DNA of 64,000 nt from Fodinibius salicampi (GTDB lineage: Bacteria; Bacteroidota; Rhodothermia; Balneolales; Balneolaceae). Both the position numbers and the translations under genes were made by a program. This document shows positions 16,412-25,761 of this stretch, piece after piece; the first letter of the stretch is position 1; each line of letters opens with the position of its first letter. The notes below the pieces were generated by a model. It had not been told where the DNA came from, searched no databases, and saw nothing but the letters and a program-made list of their open reading frames with translations. Where the stretch lies: NCBI RefSeq assembly GCF_039545095.1, contig NZ_BAABRS010000001.1:992001-1056000 (forward strand). Reading direction: 5' to 3'.

Positions 16412-18026
16412 AAATCAATTTATGCTGACTAAAGTCCTCTCCATCTTCAAGCTGAGCAAGCAGTTCATCCCATATATCGAGACCAAATTTGTTCATGAAA
16501 TAAATTGTAGCTATGGATCGCTCCTGAAGACTTCCCTCCGGAAAGAGATGTTTATGGATTTTTCGGATACGCTTTAATTGTGTCTCTTCCTGTTGCTTTA
16601 CCGCGCGGTATACTTTCCCTTTTAGCTTATCCAGTTCGCCAAAATATACTGCGGTTGCTTTACCTGCTGCTCCGTCAAGGGTAGCATCCACTTCAGCTAC
16701 TTCCTTTCTTTTGGGCTTAGCTATAGACTCAACCTTCTCCTTCCAGTCCGAAAAAACAGCTTCAATATTTATTTGATCGGATTGTTCTACATAAGCCGAC
16801 TCCAAATCTTCAATGCGCTGAGAATAATCATGGAATGCAAACGGCAGCTCGTCAAAGATGCGATCTATCGCAGGCCCCATAATAGTAGCACTTATACGAG
16901 GGAAGATAACCGGCATTTCCATGTCAAAGCAGGAATAGAGTCCCTTCATTTGGCCATAATAAGCAATCTCCCCCGGACCTGCTACATAACCCAGTGTTGG
17001 GAGCAGCCTATCCTGTACCAAGGGACGCAAAAAAACATTGGGAGAATATTGCTCCGGATGCTCTTCTATATCTTTAAGCAATTCTTCGGTCGTCCATTCC
17101 CATCCGTTTTCGATGGACCAGTGATTTTCATCCGCCCTGTTAATTTTTATACGTTGCCCGTTTTCTTCCAAATAGAAAAGATTAGAATCATATAGGGTTA
17201 CTTGCTGGTGGAAAGCCTCCCCTATTTCTTCGGTTTTCTTTTGGAGGCAATGCTTTATCCCTTCCACATCCGAAATCGACCGTTTCAGCGTACCTGAGAC
17301 CAACGATTTTACCTCACTATGATTACTACCAGCCAGCACCACCCCATGTTTTGAAAAAAGACGACTTATCAAATGCCCAAATGCCTGACCAAAAGTCCTT
17401 CCTGACTCATAGCAGGTGTCCAATAACTCCCACAGATCAGATGAAAAGTCAGTTTCAACTAGGGCAGATTGCACCTCTTCTTTGAAAGCTGCCAGTTCGC
17501 CGTCGGGAAGGGTAATATTCGCAACCGGTGGCAAGGGCTGAGAGCGCGAGGGTAAGGAGCAGCTTTGAAACTGGTCCCTGTTTAACAAATTTAGCTTGCT
17601 TACCTCATCATAATCATGATCTTCATCTGCGAGCCAGAATACTGGGATAACAGGGCGATCAAGCATATCCTCCATCTGCCGGGATAAATGGATAGTACTA
17701 ATTGTTTTTAAAACCGTATATAAAGGTCCTCCATAGATACCCATCTGCTGGCCGGTAACAATAACAAGCGCATCCTCCTCTTCCAATCGCCGGATATTCT
17801 CTTTCGCCCGTTCATCTAAATCAAAGGGGATATTAAAATGCTCAAGTATTTCAACGAGCCGCTGACGGTCGCCATCAAATTGAAAATCCTTAACATGTTC
17901 CTTTATCGCTTCCTCATCAAAAGGATTCGTCTGATAAAAGGAATTCAGTTTCGAAAAATCAGAAACATATGTTTGAAATAGCTGGGAAAACGGCAGCTGT
18001 CGGAATGAATAATTTTTCTTCTGCAA
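16401..18026 (-). CDS. bshC: Putative cysteine ligase BshC (bacillithiol synthesis)
   Basis: This 541-residue protein matches BshC, which is thought to add cysteine to GlcN-malate as the last step of bacillithiol synthesis. Typical blocks are ALVIVTGQQMGIYGGPLYT, VPVFWLADEDHDYDE-like sequence near residue 150, and RPLVQDRLLPTLGYVAGPGE. The length matches the family. The start is a TTG just after the upstream nuclease gene. The presence of bshC suggests bacillithiol is the low-molecular-weight thiol; bshA and bshB are not in the window. Confidence 0.9.
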   Translation of the reverse strand: MQKKNYSFRQLPFSQLFQTYVSDFSKLNSFYQTNPFDEEAIKEHVKDFQFDGDRQRLVEILEHFNIPFDLDERAKENIRRLEEEDALVIVTGQQMGIYGGPLYTVLKTISTIHLSRQMEDMLDRPVIPVFWLADEDHDYDEVSKLNLLNRDQFQSCSLPSRSQPLPPVANITLPDGELAAFKEEVQSALVETDFSSDLWELLDTCYESGRTFGQAFGHLISRLFSKHGVVLAGSNHSEVKSLVSGTLKRSISDVEGIKHCLQKKTEEIGEAFHQQVTLYDSNLFYLEENGQRIKINRADENHWSIENGWEWTTEELLKDIEEHPEQYSPNVFLRPLVQDRLLPTLGYVAGPGEIAYYGQMKGLYSCFDMEMPVIFPRISATIMGPAIDRIFDELPFAFHDYSQRIEDLESAYVEQSDQINIEAVFSDWKEKVESIAKPKRKEVAEVDATLDGAAGKATAVYFGELDKLKGKVYRAVKQQEETQLKRIRKIHKHLFPEGSLQERSIATIYFMNKFGLDIWDELLAQLEDGEDFSQHKLIYVQ

Positions 18027-18031
18027 TGACT

Positions 18032-18604
18032 CTAGCTTTTTAACTTCTGAATTTCATCCCGTATGCGGGCCGCCTTTTCATAATTTTCGGTATCAATAGC
18101 AGTTTGGAGTTCATTCTCAAGCTTTTCAAGCTTGCTCATCTCTCCCCCCGATTCTTTTCCCTGGGATGTTGCCGTAAGATCTCCCTCACCCTCTGATTCG
18201 GAAACAATGCCTGCCTCATCGAGGACCTCACTATTTACAAAGATTGAAGCACCAAAACGAACAGCCAAAGCAATGGCATCACTGGGACGGGCATCCTGTT
18301 CACGTTCTTCACCGTTATCGTCATAAATAATTTTAGCGAAAAAAGTCCCCTCGCTTAAGTCATTTATAAAAACCTGATTTATATTGGCTCCAAACGCCTG
18401 CACCATATTTTTCAAAAGATCATGCGTCATTGGCCGCGGCGGCTTGATGTGTTCCAATTCCAATGCTATGGCCTGTGCCTCAAACGTACCTATAATAATA
18501 GGTAAACGACGATTACCCTCGATCTCATTTAATATTAACGCATAGGCTCCTCCACTACTGGGACTGGTTGAGAGCCCTAAAATATCCATTTTTATCTTAT
18601 CCAA
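18032..18604 (-). CDS. Bifunctional nuclease domain protein with C-terminal UVR motif
   Basis: This 190-residue protein has an N-terminal DUF151/bifunctional nuclease domain (about residues 5-130: LPIIIGTFEAQAIALELE, ARPSDAIALAVRFGASIFV). A C-terminal UvrB/UvrC motif, ELQTAIDTENYEKAARIRDE, follows. The combination is common in Bacteroidota-type genomes; the in vivo role is not established. I keep the TTG start at 18604 because relatives carry a few residues before ILGLS; an ATG at 18589 is the alternative. A Bacteroidetes-type promoter lies 34 nt upstream. Confidence 0.88.
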   Translation of the reverse strand: MDKIKMDILGLSTSPSSGGAYALILNEIEGNRRLPIIIGTFEAQAIALELEHIKPPRPMTHDLLKNMVQAFGANINQVFINDLSEGTFFAKIIYDDNGEEREQDARPSDAIALAVRFGASIFVNSEVLDEAGIVSESEGEGDLTATSQGKESGGEMSKLEKLENELQTAIDTENYEKAARIRDEIQKLKS

Positions 18605-18637
18605 AGCTGTAATACTTATCTTTTGAAATTAAGGATT

Positions 18638-18668
18638 CAAATTTACTGATTTTTTATGTACCCGTAAA
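18638..18668 (-). promoter_or_regulatory. Bacteroidetes-type promoter for the bifunctional nuclease gene
   Basis: On the minus strand a TTTA (18668-18665) is followed after 19 nt by TAAATTTG (18645-18638), matching the TAnnTTTG -7 box of Bacteroidetes primary-sigma promoters. Transcription would start about 27 nt before the TTG at 18604. The -33 element lies inside a perfect 7-bp inverted repeat, CCGTAAA-CTT-TTTACGG (18662-18678 on the plus strand), which could be an operator. Confidence 0.5.
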
Positions 18669-18748
18669 CTTTTTACGGTGCTTTATTAAACGTATAATAT
18701 CAAACTTTTGTTCAAAAAATAGATTCTTTATAAAAAACCTCGATTATT

Positions 18749-19123
18749 ATGACTAAGGATGTACAATCTCCAAAAGTTGCCTCTATCAAATGGGGTAAAA
18801 TTTCTTTGGAAAACGGAACTACTTATAAAGATGCAAAATTATTTCCAGGCGGCTCCCGCACGTGGGACTGGAATGAAACCGGCACCCATCACACTCCTGG
18901 AATACAACCGGCAGATGTAAAAGAATTACTGGACCATGATGCCGAAGTGGTGATTCTTTCACAGGGATTTAATGAACGATTACAGGTTTGTGATGAAACC
19001 CAAGAGTTTCTATCCGAACAAGAAGTTACATACCATATACTACAAACCGAAAAAGCAATACAGAAGTACAACGAGCTATGCGACGGTTACGGCGTTGGAG
19101 CTCTTATCCATTCCACCTGTTAG
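18749..19123 (+). CDS. Mth938-like (AAMDC/NDUFAF3-type fold) domain protein
   Basis: This 124-residue protein has the core of the Mth938 family: SIKWGKISLENGTTYKDAKL, then the loop GIQPADVKELL, VVILSQGFNERLQV, and a final helix before GVGALIHSTC. Family members include a mitochondrial complex I assembly factor, NDUFAF3. It is therefore notable, though perhaps coincidental, that this gene lies just upstream of the nuo operon. The bacterial function is unknown. It is divergent from the bifunctional nuclease gene. Confidence 0.8.
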   Translation: MTKDVQSPKVASIKWGKISLENGTTYKDAKLFPGGSRTWDWNETGTHHTPGIQPADVKELLDHDAEVVILSQGFNERLQVCDETQEFLSEQEVTYHILQTEKAIQKYNELCDGYGVGALIHSTC

Positions 19124-19249
19124 AAGTATTAGTGGCCAAACACCCTATTGCAGGCGAAACTACTGTTTATATCTATTTTAAATAACAACACCTCAGAAAA
19201 CTTAGTGTGTTTTGAACATCAGAAATCCTATATTCCCCACCTTATTTTA

Positions 19250-19278
19250 TTGACATTATGGGCGTTGGCTACTAATTT
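19250..19278 (+). promoter_or_regulatory. Possible promoter of the nuo operon
   Basis: A TTGACA (19250-19255) is spaced 17 nt from TAATTT (19273-19278), about 30 nt before the nuoA ATG. The -35 match to the sigma-70 consensus is perfect and the spacing is ideal. It was found by eye only. Confidence 0.45.
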
Positions 19279-19308
19279 CTGACTGACAATTTTAACCGAT
19301 TTTGACTG

Positions 19309-19686
19309 ATGCTAAATAACTATCTTCCAATCATCATATTAGGCGGTATTGCCATTGTTTTGGCTATTCTGCTAATGAGTCTATCCCGGCTATTGGGCCC
19401 CTTCCGTCCGAACACTAATAAGCTCAATCCCTATGAAAGTGGAATGGATCCTGTGGGTGAAGCAAGAGACCGTTACTCAATCAGTTTTTATTTGGTAGCA
19501 ATGGAATTCATTGTCTTTGATCTTGAAGTTGTCTTTATATATCCCTGGGCTGTTCGATATCTTGATTACGGTTTAGGAACACTCGTAGCAATGATTATAT
19601 TTATCGTAACACTTTTTATCGGTCTGCTTTATACCGTAAAAGTCGGCACCCTCGATTGGGATGCAAAACAAGGAATGTTTAACTAA
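19309..19686 (+). CDS. nuoA: NADH-quinone oxidoreductase subunit A
   Basis: This 125-residue membrane subunit of complex I has three membrane segments. The conserved block KLNPYESGMDPVGEARDRYS holds the ESG motif, and YLVAMEFIVFDLEVVFIYPW is the second conserved segment. It is the first gene of a nuoABCDEFGH run and lies 16 nt before nuoB. Inner membrane location, at the quinone-site end of the membrane arm. Confidence 0.96.
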   Translation: MLNNYLPIIILGGIAIVLAILLMSLSRLLGPFRPNTNKLNPYESGMDPVGEARDRYSISFYLVAMEFIVFDLEVVFIYPWAVRYLDYGLGTLVAMIIFIVTLFIGLLYTVKVGTLDWDAKQGMFN

Positions 19687-19702
19687 TTAGACCTGTAGAT
19701 TT

Positions 19703-20185
19703 ATGGGTATAGAAAGTTCTCTTGGTGACGGTTATTTCACCACAAAAGTTGATGCTTTAACAAATTGGGCACGCTCGAATGCGGCTTGGCCAATGCCTAT
19801 GGGGCTGGCATGCTGTGCCATCGAAATGATGGCATTTGCCGGACCCAAATACGATGCGGCTCGTTTTGGTTCGGAAGTGATGCGTTTTTCTCCCCGCCAA
19901 AGTGATGTGATGATCGTGGCCGGATGGGTAAATTATAAGATGGCCCATGCTATCCGGCGAATTTGGGACCAAATGCCTGATCCCAAATGGTGTATTGCCA
20001 TGGGAGCTTGTGCTTCAACCGGAGGAATGCACCGATGTTACGGGGTTGTTCAAGGTTGTGATAACTTTTTGCCTGTCGATGCTTATGTGTCAGGCTGCCC
20101 TCCCCGTCCCGATGCCCTCTTGCATGCCCTTATGAAAATCCAGGATAAAATTCGCACAGAACACTCTGTAATGCTTGATACCTAA
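19703..20185 (+). CDS. nuoB: NADH-quinone oxidoreductase subunit B
   Basis: This 160-residue subunit carries the N2 4Fe-4S cluster, the final electron donor to quinone. Ligands are visible as the tandem cysteines in [11 protein letters not shown], the cysteine in [10 protein letters not shown] and the one in [12 protein letters not shown]. Length is normal for a minimal NuoB. The stop codon is one base before the chosen nuoC ATG. Confidence 0.96.
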   Translation: MGIESSLGDGYFTTKVDALTNWARSNAAWPMPMGLACCAIEMMAFAGPKYDAARFGSEVMRFSPRQSDVMIVAGWVNYKMAHAIRRIWDQMPDPKWCIAMGACASTGGMHRCYGVVQGCDNFLPVDAYVSGCPPRPDALLHALMKIQDKIRTEHSVMLDT

Positions 20186-20186
20186 T

Positions 20187-20699
20187 ATGGATTTAGAATT
20201 ATCAGATACACTAAAAAAAGTAATAGACGGACTTTCCGATCAGTTTTCGGATTCGTTCATCGAAGTTTACCAGTCAACCGGCGATACCTTTGTACGAGTT
20301 GAAGCGGATGCAGTGGTAGATATTTGTAAATATCTAAAATCTACGCATCATTTTATTTACTTGAATGACCTTTTTGGCACTGACCGGTTTACCTCTGAAG
20401 AGCGATTTGAGGTGGTATACAATTTAATTTCTCTTCGCGATCGTGAACGCCTTTTCCTTAAAGTGCGTCTACCCGAAGAAGATCCACGATTAGAATCCGT
20501 TGCTGATATATGGAAATCAGCAAGCTGGATGGAGCGAGAAGTCTATGATATGTTCGGAGTTCACTTCGATAACCATCCGGATTTCCGACGCATATTTATG
20601 CCCGAAGATTATGAATATCATCCCATGCGTAAAGAATTTCCATTGTTAGGCATACCGGGATCGATTGAACTGCCAAGTACAACGCCAGATACCGAGTAG
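20187..20699 (+). CDS. nuoC: NADH-quinone oxidoreductase subunit C
   Basis: This 170-residue peripheral-arm subunit scaffolds NuoB and NuoD. The family signature ASWMEREVYDMFGVHFDNHPDFRRI is present in two blocks around residues 110-135, and the end RKEFPLLG is typical. The frame extends to an ATG at 20175 inside nuoB, but the ATG at 20187 avoids the overlap and gives the start MDLELSDTL. NuoC is separate from NuoD here, unlike the fused NuoCD of E. coli. Confidence 0.94.
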   Translation: MDLELSDTLKKVIDGLSDQFSDSFIEVYQSTGDTFVRVEADAVVDICKYLKSTHHFIYLNDLFGTDRFTSEERFEVVYNLISLRDRERLFLKVRLPEEDPRLESVADIWKSASWMEREVYDMFGVHFDNHPDFRRIFMPEDYEYHPMRKEFPLLGIPGSIELPSTTPDTE

Positions 20700-20705
20700 T
20701 CTTTT

Positions 20706-21995
20706 ATGAAAACCAAGAATATTTCAGATCAAGTTGATCCCAAGTTTTTTAAAGAGCATCAAAAGAAGCTCTATCAATCTCTTGAGGATAAGCATACAAC
20801 GATTGAAATGCAGGATGATGACCCATTGAACACCGAAATGGTGCTTAATATGGGTCCCCAGCATCCTGCTACCCACGGTGTGCTTCGTCTTATTCTTCAG
20901 CTTAACGGAGAGCTTATCCAAAAAGCCAAAGTGGACATTGGATATCTCCACCGGGGAGTAGAAAAGATTGCAGAGAACAAAACATATCAGGAATTCATGC
21001 CTTATACCGATCGCATGGATTATCTCTCCCCTTATAGTAACAATGTTGCCCTTTGTACGGCCGTTGAAAAAATCGCTGATGTTGAGGTGCCCGAGCGCGC
21101 TCATTATATACGGATGATTGGTTGTGAATTGGCTCGTATTTCTTCGCATCTCCTTTGGCTGGGTACCATGGTTATGGATGCCGGTGCTGTATCGTTCTTT
21201 ATATGGACGTTTCGTGAACGCGAAAAATTATACGACATTTTTGACCATATTGGCGGACACCGATTTACTATCTCGCATGCACGTATAGGTGGAGTTGCTA
21301 ATGATCTTACCGATGATGCAATGTCGCTCATCAAGGAATTTGTTAATGACTTTCCACAAGAACTGGAGGATTTTCATAATCTGCTTGATCGTAACCGTAT
21401 TTTCTTCGATCGTAATCGGGAGGTGGGTGTTTTAACTCCTGAACGGGCACTAGAAATCGGAGCAACCGGCCCTACCCTTCGTGCTTCGGGCTACGCATAT
21501 GATATACGTGACTTTGCTCCCTATGCTCGCTATGACGACGTAGATTTCGAGATTCCTACACGAATGGAAGGTGATAATTTGGCTCGCTACTACGTACGTA
21601 TGGAAGAAATGCAGCAGAGTATCCGCATTATCCAGCAGTGCCTGGATAAATTACCCAAAGGGCCTGTCCGTACAGATAATGCCAAGCAGGCATACCCCTC
21701 CAAAGATGAAGTATATTACTCCATGGAGGGAATGATTCATGACTTTATGATGACTGATATTGGAATTTGTCCGCCTGAAGGGGCCGAAAGTTACCATGCT
21801 GTAGAAGGACCGAAAGGAGAGCTGGGATATTTTATCCAAAGTGATGGCACCGGACACCCCTGGCGCCTTAAAATAAACTCTCCGTCTTTTAAAAACCTAC
21901 AGGCACTCGAAGATATGCTGGACGGAGAAATGGTTGCCGATACGGTAGTTATAATCGGTGGTGTTGACCCCGTAATGGGCGAAGCAGATAAATAA
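20706..21995 (+). CDS. nuoD: NADH-quinone oxidoreductase subunit D
   Basis: This 429-residue 49-kDa-type subunit forms the quinone cavity with NuoB. The motifs LNMGPQHPATHGVLRL and IGYLHRGVEKIAE are near the N-terminus, and the C-terminus is GEMVADTVVIIGGVDPVMGE. An extra N-terminal stretch of about 45 residues precedes the conserved core. It starts 6 nt after nuoC. Confidence 0.96.
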   Translation: MKTKNISDQVDPKFFKEHQKKLYQSLEDKHTTIEMQDDDPLNTEMVLNMGPQHPATHGVLRLILQLNGELIQKAKVDIGYLHRGVEKIAENKTYQEFMPYTDRMDYLSPYSNNVALCTAVEKIADVEVPERAHYIRMIGCELARISSHLLWLGTMVMDAGAVSFFIWTFREREKLYDIFDHIGGHRFTISHARIGGVANDLTDDAMSLIKEFVNDFPQELEDFHNLLDRNRIFFDRNREVGVLTPERALEIGATGPTLRASGYAYDIRDFAPYARYDDVDFEIPTRMEGDNLARYYVRMEEMQQSIRIIQQCLDKLPKGPVRTDNAKQAYPSKDEVYYSMEGMIHDFMMTDIGICPPEGAESYHAVEGPKGELGYFIQSDGTGHPWRLKINSPSFKNLQALEDMLDGEMVADTVVIIGGVDPVMGEADK

Positions 21996-22082
21996 AAAAC
22001 TAACACAAGTAACAAGGTAGAGCATCGTATTTAACTAATCGCTGCTCATATCTTTAACTTAAAACTTTAGACTGATAGTTTA

Positions 22083-22634
22083 ATGGCTGAATTGTCATTT
22101 ACAGAAGAAGAGCTACAGGAAATTGAACGCATCAAAGCCAAGTTTCCTACCGTTAAAGCAGCAACTTTGCGTGTATTATGGGTTGCCCAAAATAAATACG
22201 GCCACGTAGAACCGGAAGTACAAAGCTTAGTAGCGGAAACACTGGATCTTCCCAAGTCTCATGTAGCAGGTGTCGCCAGTTTCTATACCCAATACTATAA
22301 AGAGAAAAAAGGGAAATTTGTGCTGGATGTTTGCACCTGTTTAAGCTGCCAACTTTGTGGAGGATATGATATCCTGCATCATCTCGAAGAAAAATTAGAT
22401 ATTGAAGCAGGTGAAACTACGGATGATGGCCTGTTTACCGTAAATGAGGTTGAATGTCTCGGCGCCTGTGGATATGCTCCAATGCTGCAATTAACAAACG
22501 ATGTGTATGTTAATAACCTCACCAAAGAAAAAGTTGATACCCTCATTGAAAATTTGAAGAACGGCAAAAAGCCCGAGTTTGAATCAATGGCAATGCCGGA
22601 ACTGGAAAAACGAAATCAAGCTGCTTCAGAATAA
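22083..22634 (+). CDS. nuoE: NADH-quinone oxidoreductase subunit E
   Basis: This 183-residue thioredoxin-like subunit carries the N1a 2Fe-2S cluster. Ligands are the first and last cysteines of VCTCLSCQLCGG and the two in VECLGACGYAPM. The region has two extra cysteines compared with a typical Cx4C motif. Its stop overlaps the nuoF ATG by one base (TAATG). A gap of 87 nt after nuoD holds nothing recognisable. Confidence 0.95.
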   Translation: MAELSFTEEELQEIERIKAKFPTVKAATLRVLWVAQNKYGHVEPEVQSLVAETLDLPKSHVAGVASFYTQYYKEKKGKFVLDVCTCLSCQLCGGYDILHHLEEKLDIEAGETTDDGLFTVNEVECLGACGYAPMLQLTNDVYVNNLTKEKVDTLIENLKNGKKPEFESMAMPELEKRNQAASE

Positions 22635-23923
22635 TGGCTCAAGACTGGAAATCATACGAACCACTGTTAATTCCCGATATTCCTAATCTGCAGGAAATTG
22701 ATGTCTACGAAGACAATGACGGATATAAAGCATGGAAAAAAGTTTTAAGTGATCAGAATAAGTGGTCCCGGAATAATGTGATTAATGAAGTAAAGGCAGC
22801 CAATATTCGTGGTCGTGGCGGCGCCGGTTTTAACGCCGGGCTGAAATGGAGTTTTATGCCCGAACCAGATGGAGGCCCGCGCTACCTGGCCTGCAATGGT
22901 GATGAATCGGAACCCGGTACTTTTAAAGATCGGAAGATCTTTGAATACAATCCCCATTTATTTATCGAAGGGGCTCTTATTGCGGGATATGCGATGAAGG
23001 TGGATGTTATCTATGTTTACATCCGCGGGGAGTACATTTCATGGGTACACCAGTTGCAAAAGGCCGTTGATGATGCCTATGAAAAAGGATATTTAGGCGA
23101 AAATATTTTAGGTACTGACGTTTCCATGGAGATGGAACTCACGTACGGAGCCGGTGCCTATATTTGTGGTGAAGAAACGGCTATGCTGGAATCTCTGGAA
23201 GGCAAGCGGGGTTATCCGCGGACCAAGCCCCCCTTTCCGGCTCAAAAAGGTCTCTGGAATCGACCAACCACTATTAACAATATCGAAACTCTGGCCAACG
23301 TACCCCTGATTATTAATAATGGAGCCGACTGGTACGGAAATATTGGTTCAGAAGAACATCCCGGTCCTATTCTGTATGGAATTTCAGGACATGTGAATCG
23401 TCCTGGTGTATATGAATATCCTTCGGGCGTTCCTGTCCTGGATCTTATTAATGAAGTGGCTGGGGGCATTCGGGGAGGGAAAGAACTTAAAGCTATTATT
23501 CCCGGAGGATCTTCCACTCCCCCCCTACGAGCAGATCAACTTGAGGGTGTAACCATGAACTCAGATTCGCTAAAGGATGCCGGTTCTATGATGGGAACAG
23601 CAGGTATGGTAGTCATGGATGAAGATACAGATATGGTAGAAGTACTTTGGAGAATTGCACACTTCTACAAGCATGAGTCTTGTGGCCAATGCACCCCTTG
23701 TCGCGAGGGTACCGGCTGGCTTGAAAAAGTATTGATTAAAATAAAAAACGGGGAGGGAGAAATGAAAGATCTCGACTTACTCCTCGATGTGGGTAACCAA
23801 ATGGAGGGTCGCACAATCTGTGCCCTGGCGGATGCCGCAGTTTGGCCGGTGCGCCACACTATAAATCGTTTTCGAGACGAATTTGAAGCACGTTGCAAGA
23901 AATCAGCGCACGCAGTGGCCTGA
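22634..23923 (+). CDS. nuoF: NADH-quinone oxidoreductase subunit F
   Basis: This 429-residue subunit binds NADH, FMN and the N3 4Fe-4S cluster. The FMN/NADH site IRGRGGAGFNAGLKWSFMP is near residue 60, YGAGAYICGEETAMLESLEG is in the middle, and cluster ligands are in ESCGQCTPCREGTGW plus the later cysteine in RTICALADAA. It is translationally coupled to nuoE. Confidence 0.97.
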   Translation: MAQDWKSYEPLLIPDIPNLQEIDVYEDNDGYKAWKKVLSDQNKWSRNNVINEVKAANIRGRGGAGFNAGLKWSFMPEPDGGPRYLACNGDESEPGTFKDRKIFEYNPHLFIEGALIAGYAMKVDVIYVYIRGEYISWVHQLQKAVDDAYEKGYLGENILGTDVSMEMELTYGAGAYICGEETAMLESLEGKRGYPRTKPPFPAQKGLWNRPTTINNIETLANVPLIINNGADWYGNIGSEEHPGPILYGISGHVNRPGVYEYPSGVPVLDLINEVAGGIRGGKELKAIIPGGSSTPPLRADQLEGVTMNSDSLKDAGSMMGTAGMVVMDEDTDMVEVLWRIAHFYKHESCGQCTPCREGTGWLEKVLIKIKNGEGEMKDLDLLLDVGNQMEGRTICALADAAVWPVRHTINRFRDEFEARCKKSAHAVA

Positions 23924-24012
23924 TTGATTGTGTTATTTAAAAATAAAAGTAGAAATTTTGATATTGCGGACATCTTTAAACGGGTGTCTCTAAACAATAA
24001 ATATAAAAAACG

Positions 24013-25749
24013 ATGCCTGAAGTATTTATAGACGGTAAACGTTACGAATATGAAGGAGACCATATGCTGCTCCAGTTCATTCTGGACCAGGGATTGGAGG
24101 TTCCTTTTTTCTGTTATCATCCCTCTATGTCAATACCGGCAAATTGCCGGCAATGTATGGTGAAAGTAGGGACTCCTGTTAAAGATCGTGAAACAGGTGA
24201 ATACGAGCTCGATGAAAATGGGAAGCGTAAAATCCGGTGGTTTCCTAAACCTCAAACATCCTGCTCTACCCCACTGCAGGATGGAATGGTTGTCCATACC
24301 CAGGAAACGTCCGAAGAGATTGAACGTGCTCAAAAAGATAATCTGGAGTTTATTTTAATAAACCATCCACTTGACTGCCCCATTTGCGATCAGGCCGGGG
24401 AATGCCCACTACAAATACAGACCTATAAATATGGACCTGAAGGCAGTCGTTTTGAAGTTAAAAAAGTGCATCGTCCCAAACGTGTTCAGCTTGGGCCTCG
24501 TGTTGTACTGGATGCGGAACGCTGCATTAACTGTACACGATGTGTCCGTTTTACGGAAGAAATTAGCGAAACTAATCAGCTTACGATTGTAAAACGCGGT
24601 GCTGATAACTATCCCATGACTGGTCCAGGGGAAGAGTTTGATGATCCATATTCCCTCAATACCGTTGATATTTGCCCTGTAGGCGCCTTGACATCAGCAG
24701 ATTTCCGATTTAAGGCTCGTGTGTGGGAAATGAATCAGACCCCAAGTATTGATATTACAAACGGTAAAGGATGCAATATCGATTTATGGACGCGTGATAA
24801 TGAGGTACTGCGTATTACTCCGCGTCAAAATCCAGAAGTGAACGATTATTGGATGCCCGACGCTGGTCGTGAAGCATACGAACAATTTAATGAGAATCGG
24901 GTTTCTCGACCCTCTATAAAACTGGATGGTAATAACCATTCCAATACTTCATGGAATAATGCTGTTGAAACCTTTGCTGAGGCCATAGAAGCACATGATC
25001 CAAAAGATTTTGCGGTCATCGGCTCTCCACATGCCTCGGTAGAAGAAAACTATGCATTCAACAAATTCTTTAACTTACTGGGAAGCCCAAATGCTATCTT
25101 CACCCCTCACATTATTCCTGGTTATGGTGACGATTTTCTTATCACCGACGATCAGGCTCCCAATACCAATGGATGTCGCCTGATTAATCTTGATGAAGTA
25201 GATGAAAACGGAATTAAGACAGCCATAAAGGAAGCAGAAATTGTTGTCATCTTATCTGATGATTTAGTGGGAAGAGAAGTATTAACGGCCGAAGATTTTT
25301 CTGATACCTATACCATTTCACTGGCAACCAATAAGACAGATACCACAAAAGCTTCTGACTTGGTCATTCCAATTACGTGCATAGCAGAACATGCGGCTAG
25401 CTATGTGAATATCAATGGCCGAATTCAACGTTCATATCCGGCAAAAGAAACAAAATATACCAACAGACGTCTTAACCTTGAAATGTCTGAAGGACGCCTT
25501 GACCGCTACGGTACCGATTTCGATAACTGGGTGAGTGAAGATAATAAAGTGGACTGTCTGCCACTCTGGGAATTCTTAAATCATCTGGGAGATCGACTTG
25601 GACTTGAATTCAATTTTGAGCACTCCCGTTCTGTTTTCAGTGAGTTAAGTGACCATTTTGAAGCACTTGAAAACGTTAGTTACCAAAAAATGGATGAAGA
25701 ACAAGGTGTTCAGCTTCCCATTGAAAATACTGAAGTAAAACAAGCTTAA
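24013..25749 (+). CDS. nuoG: NADH-quinone oxidoreductase subunit G (compact form)
   Basis: This 578-residue Fe-S subunit has an N-terminal 2Fe-2S ferredoxin domain (cysteines in VPFFCYHP, ANCRQCMV and TSCSTPL). A His-Cys3 motif HPLDCPICDQAGECPLQ and a 4Fe-4S set in RCINCTRCVRF and DICPVGAL follow. The rest is a reduced molybdopterin-oxidoreductase-like domain. It is shorter than the roughly 800-900 residues of many NuoG proteins, and the missing part is in the C-terminal domain. Gap to nuoH is 12 nt. Confidence 0.95.
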   Translation: MPEVFIDGKRYEYEGDHMLLQFILDQGLEVPFFCYHPSMSIPANCRQCMVKVGTPVKDRETGEYELDENGKRKIRWFPKPQTSCSTPLQDGMVVHTQETSEEIERAQKDNLEFILINHPLDCPICDQAGECPLQIQTYKYGPEGSRFEVKKVHRPKRVQLGPRVVLDAERCINCTRCVRFTEEISETNQLTIVKRGADNYPMTGPGEEFDDPYSLNTVDICPVGALTSADFRFKARVWEMNQTPSIDITNGKGCNIDLWTRDNEVLRITPRQNPEVNDYWMPDAGREAYEQFNENRVSRPSIKLDGNNHSNTSWNNAVETFAEAIEAHDPKDFAVIGSPHASVEENYAFNKFFNLLGSPNAIFTPHIIPGYGDDFLITDDQAPNTNGCRLINLDEVDENGIKTAIKEAEIVVILSDDLVGREVLTAEDFSDTYTISLATNKTDTTKASDLVIPITCIAEHAASYVNINGRIQRSYPAKETKYTNRRLNLEMSEGRLDRYGTDFDNWVSEDNKVDCLPLWEFLNHLGDRLGLEFNFEHSRSVFSELSDHFEALENVSYQKMDEEQGVQLPIENTEVKQA

Positions 25750-25761
25750 TAACACTATTAC

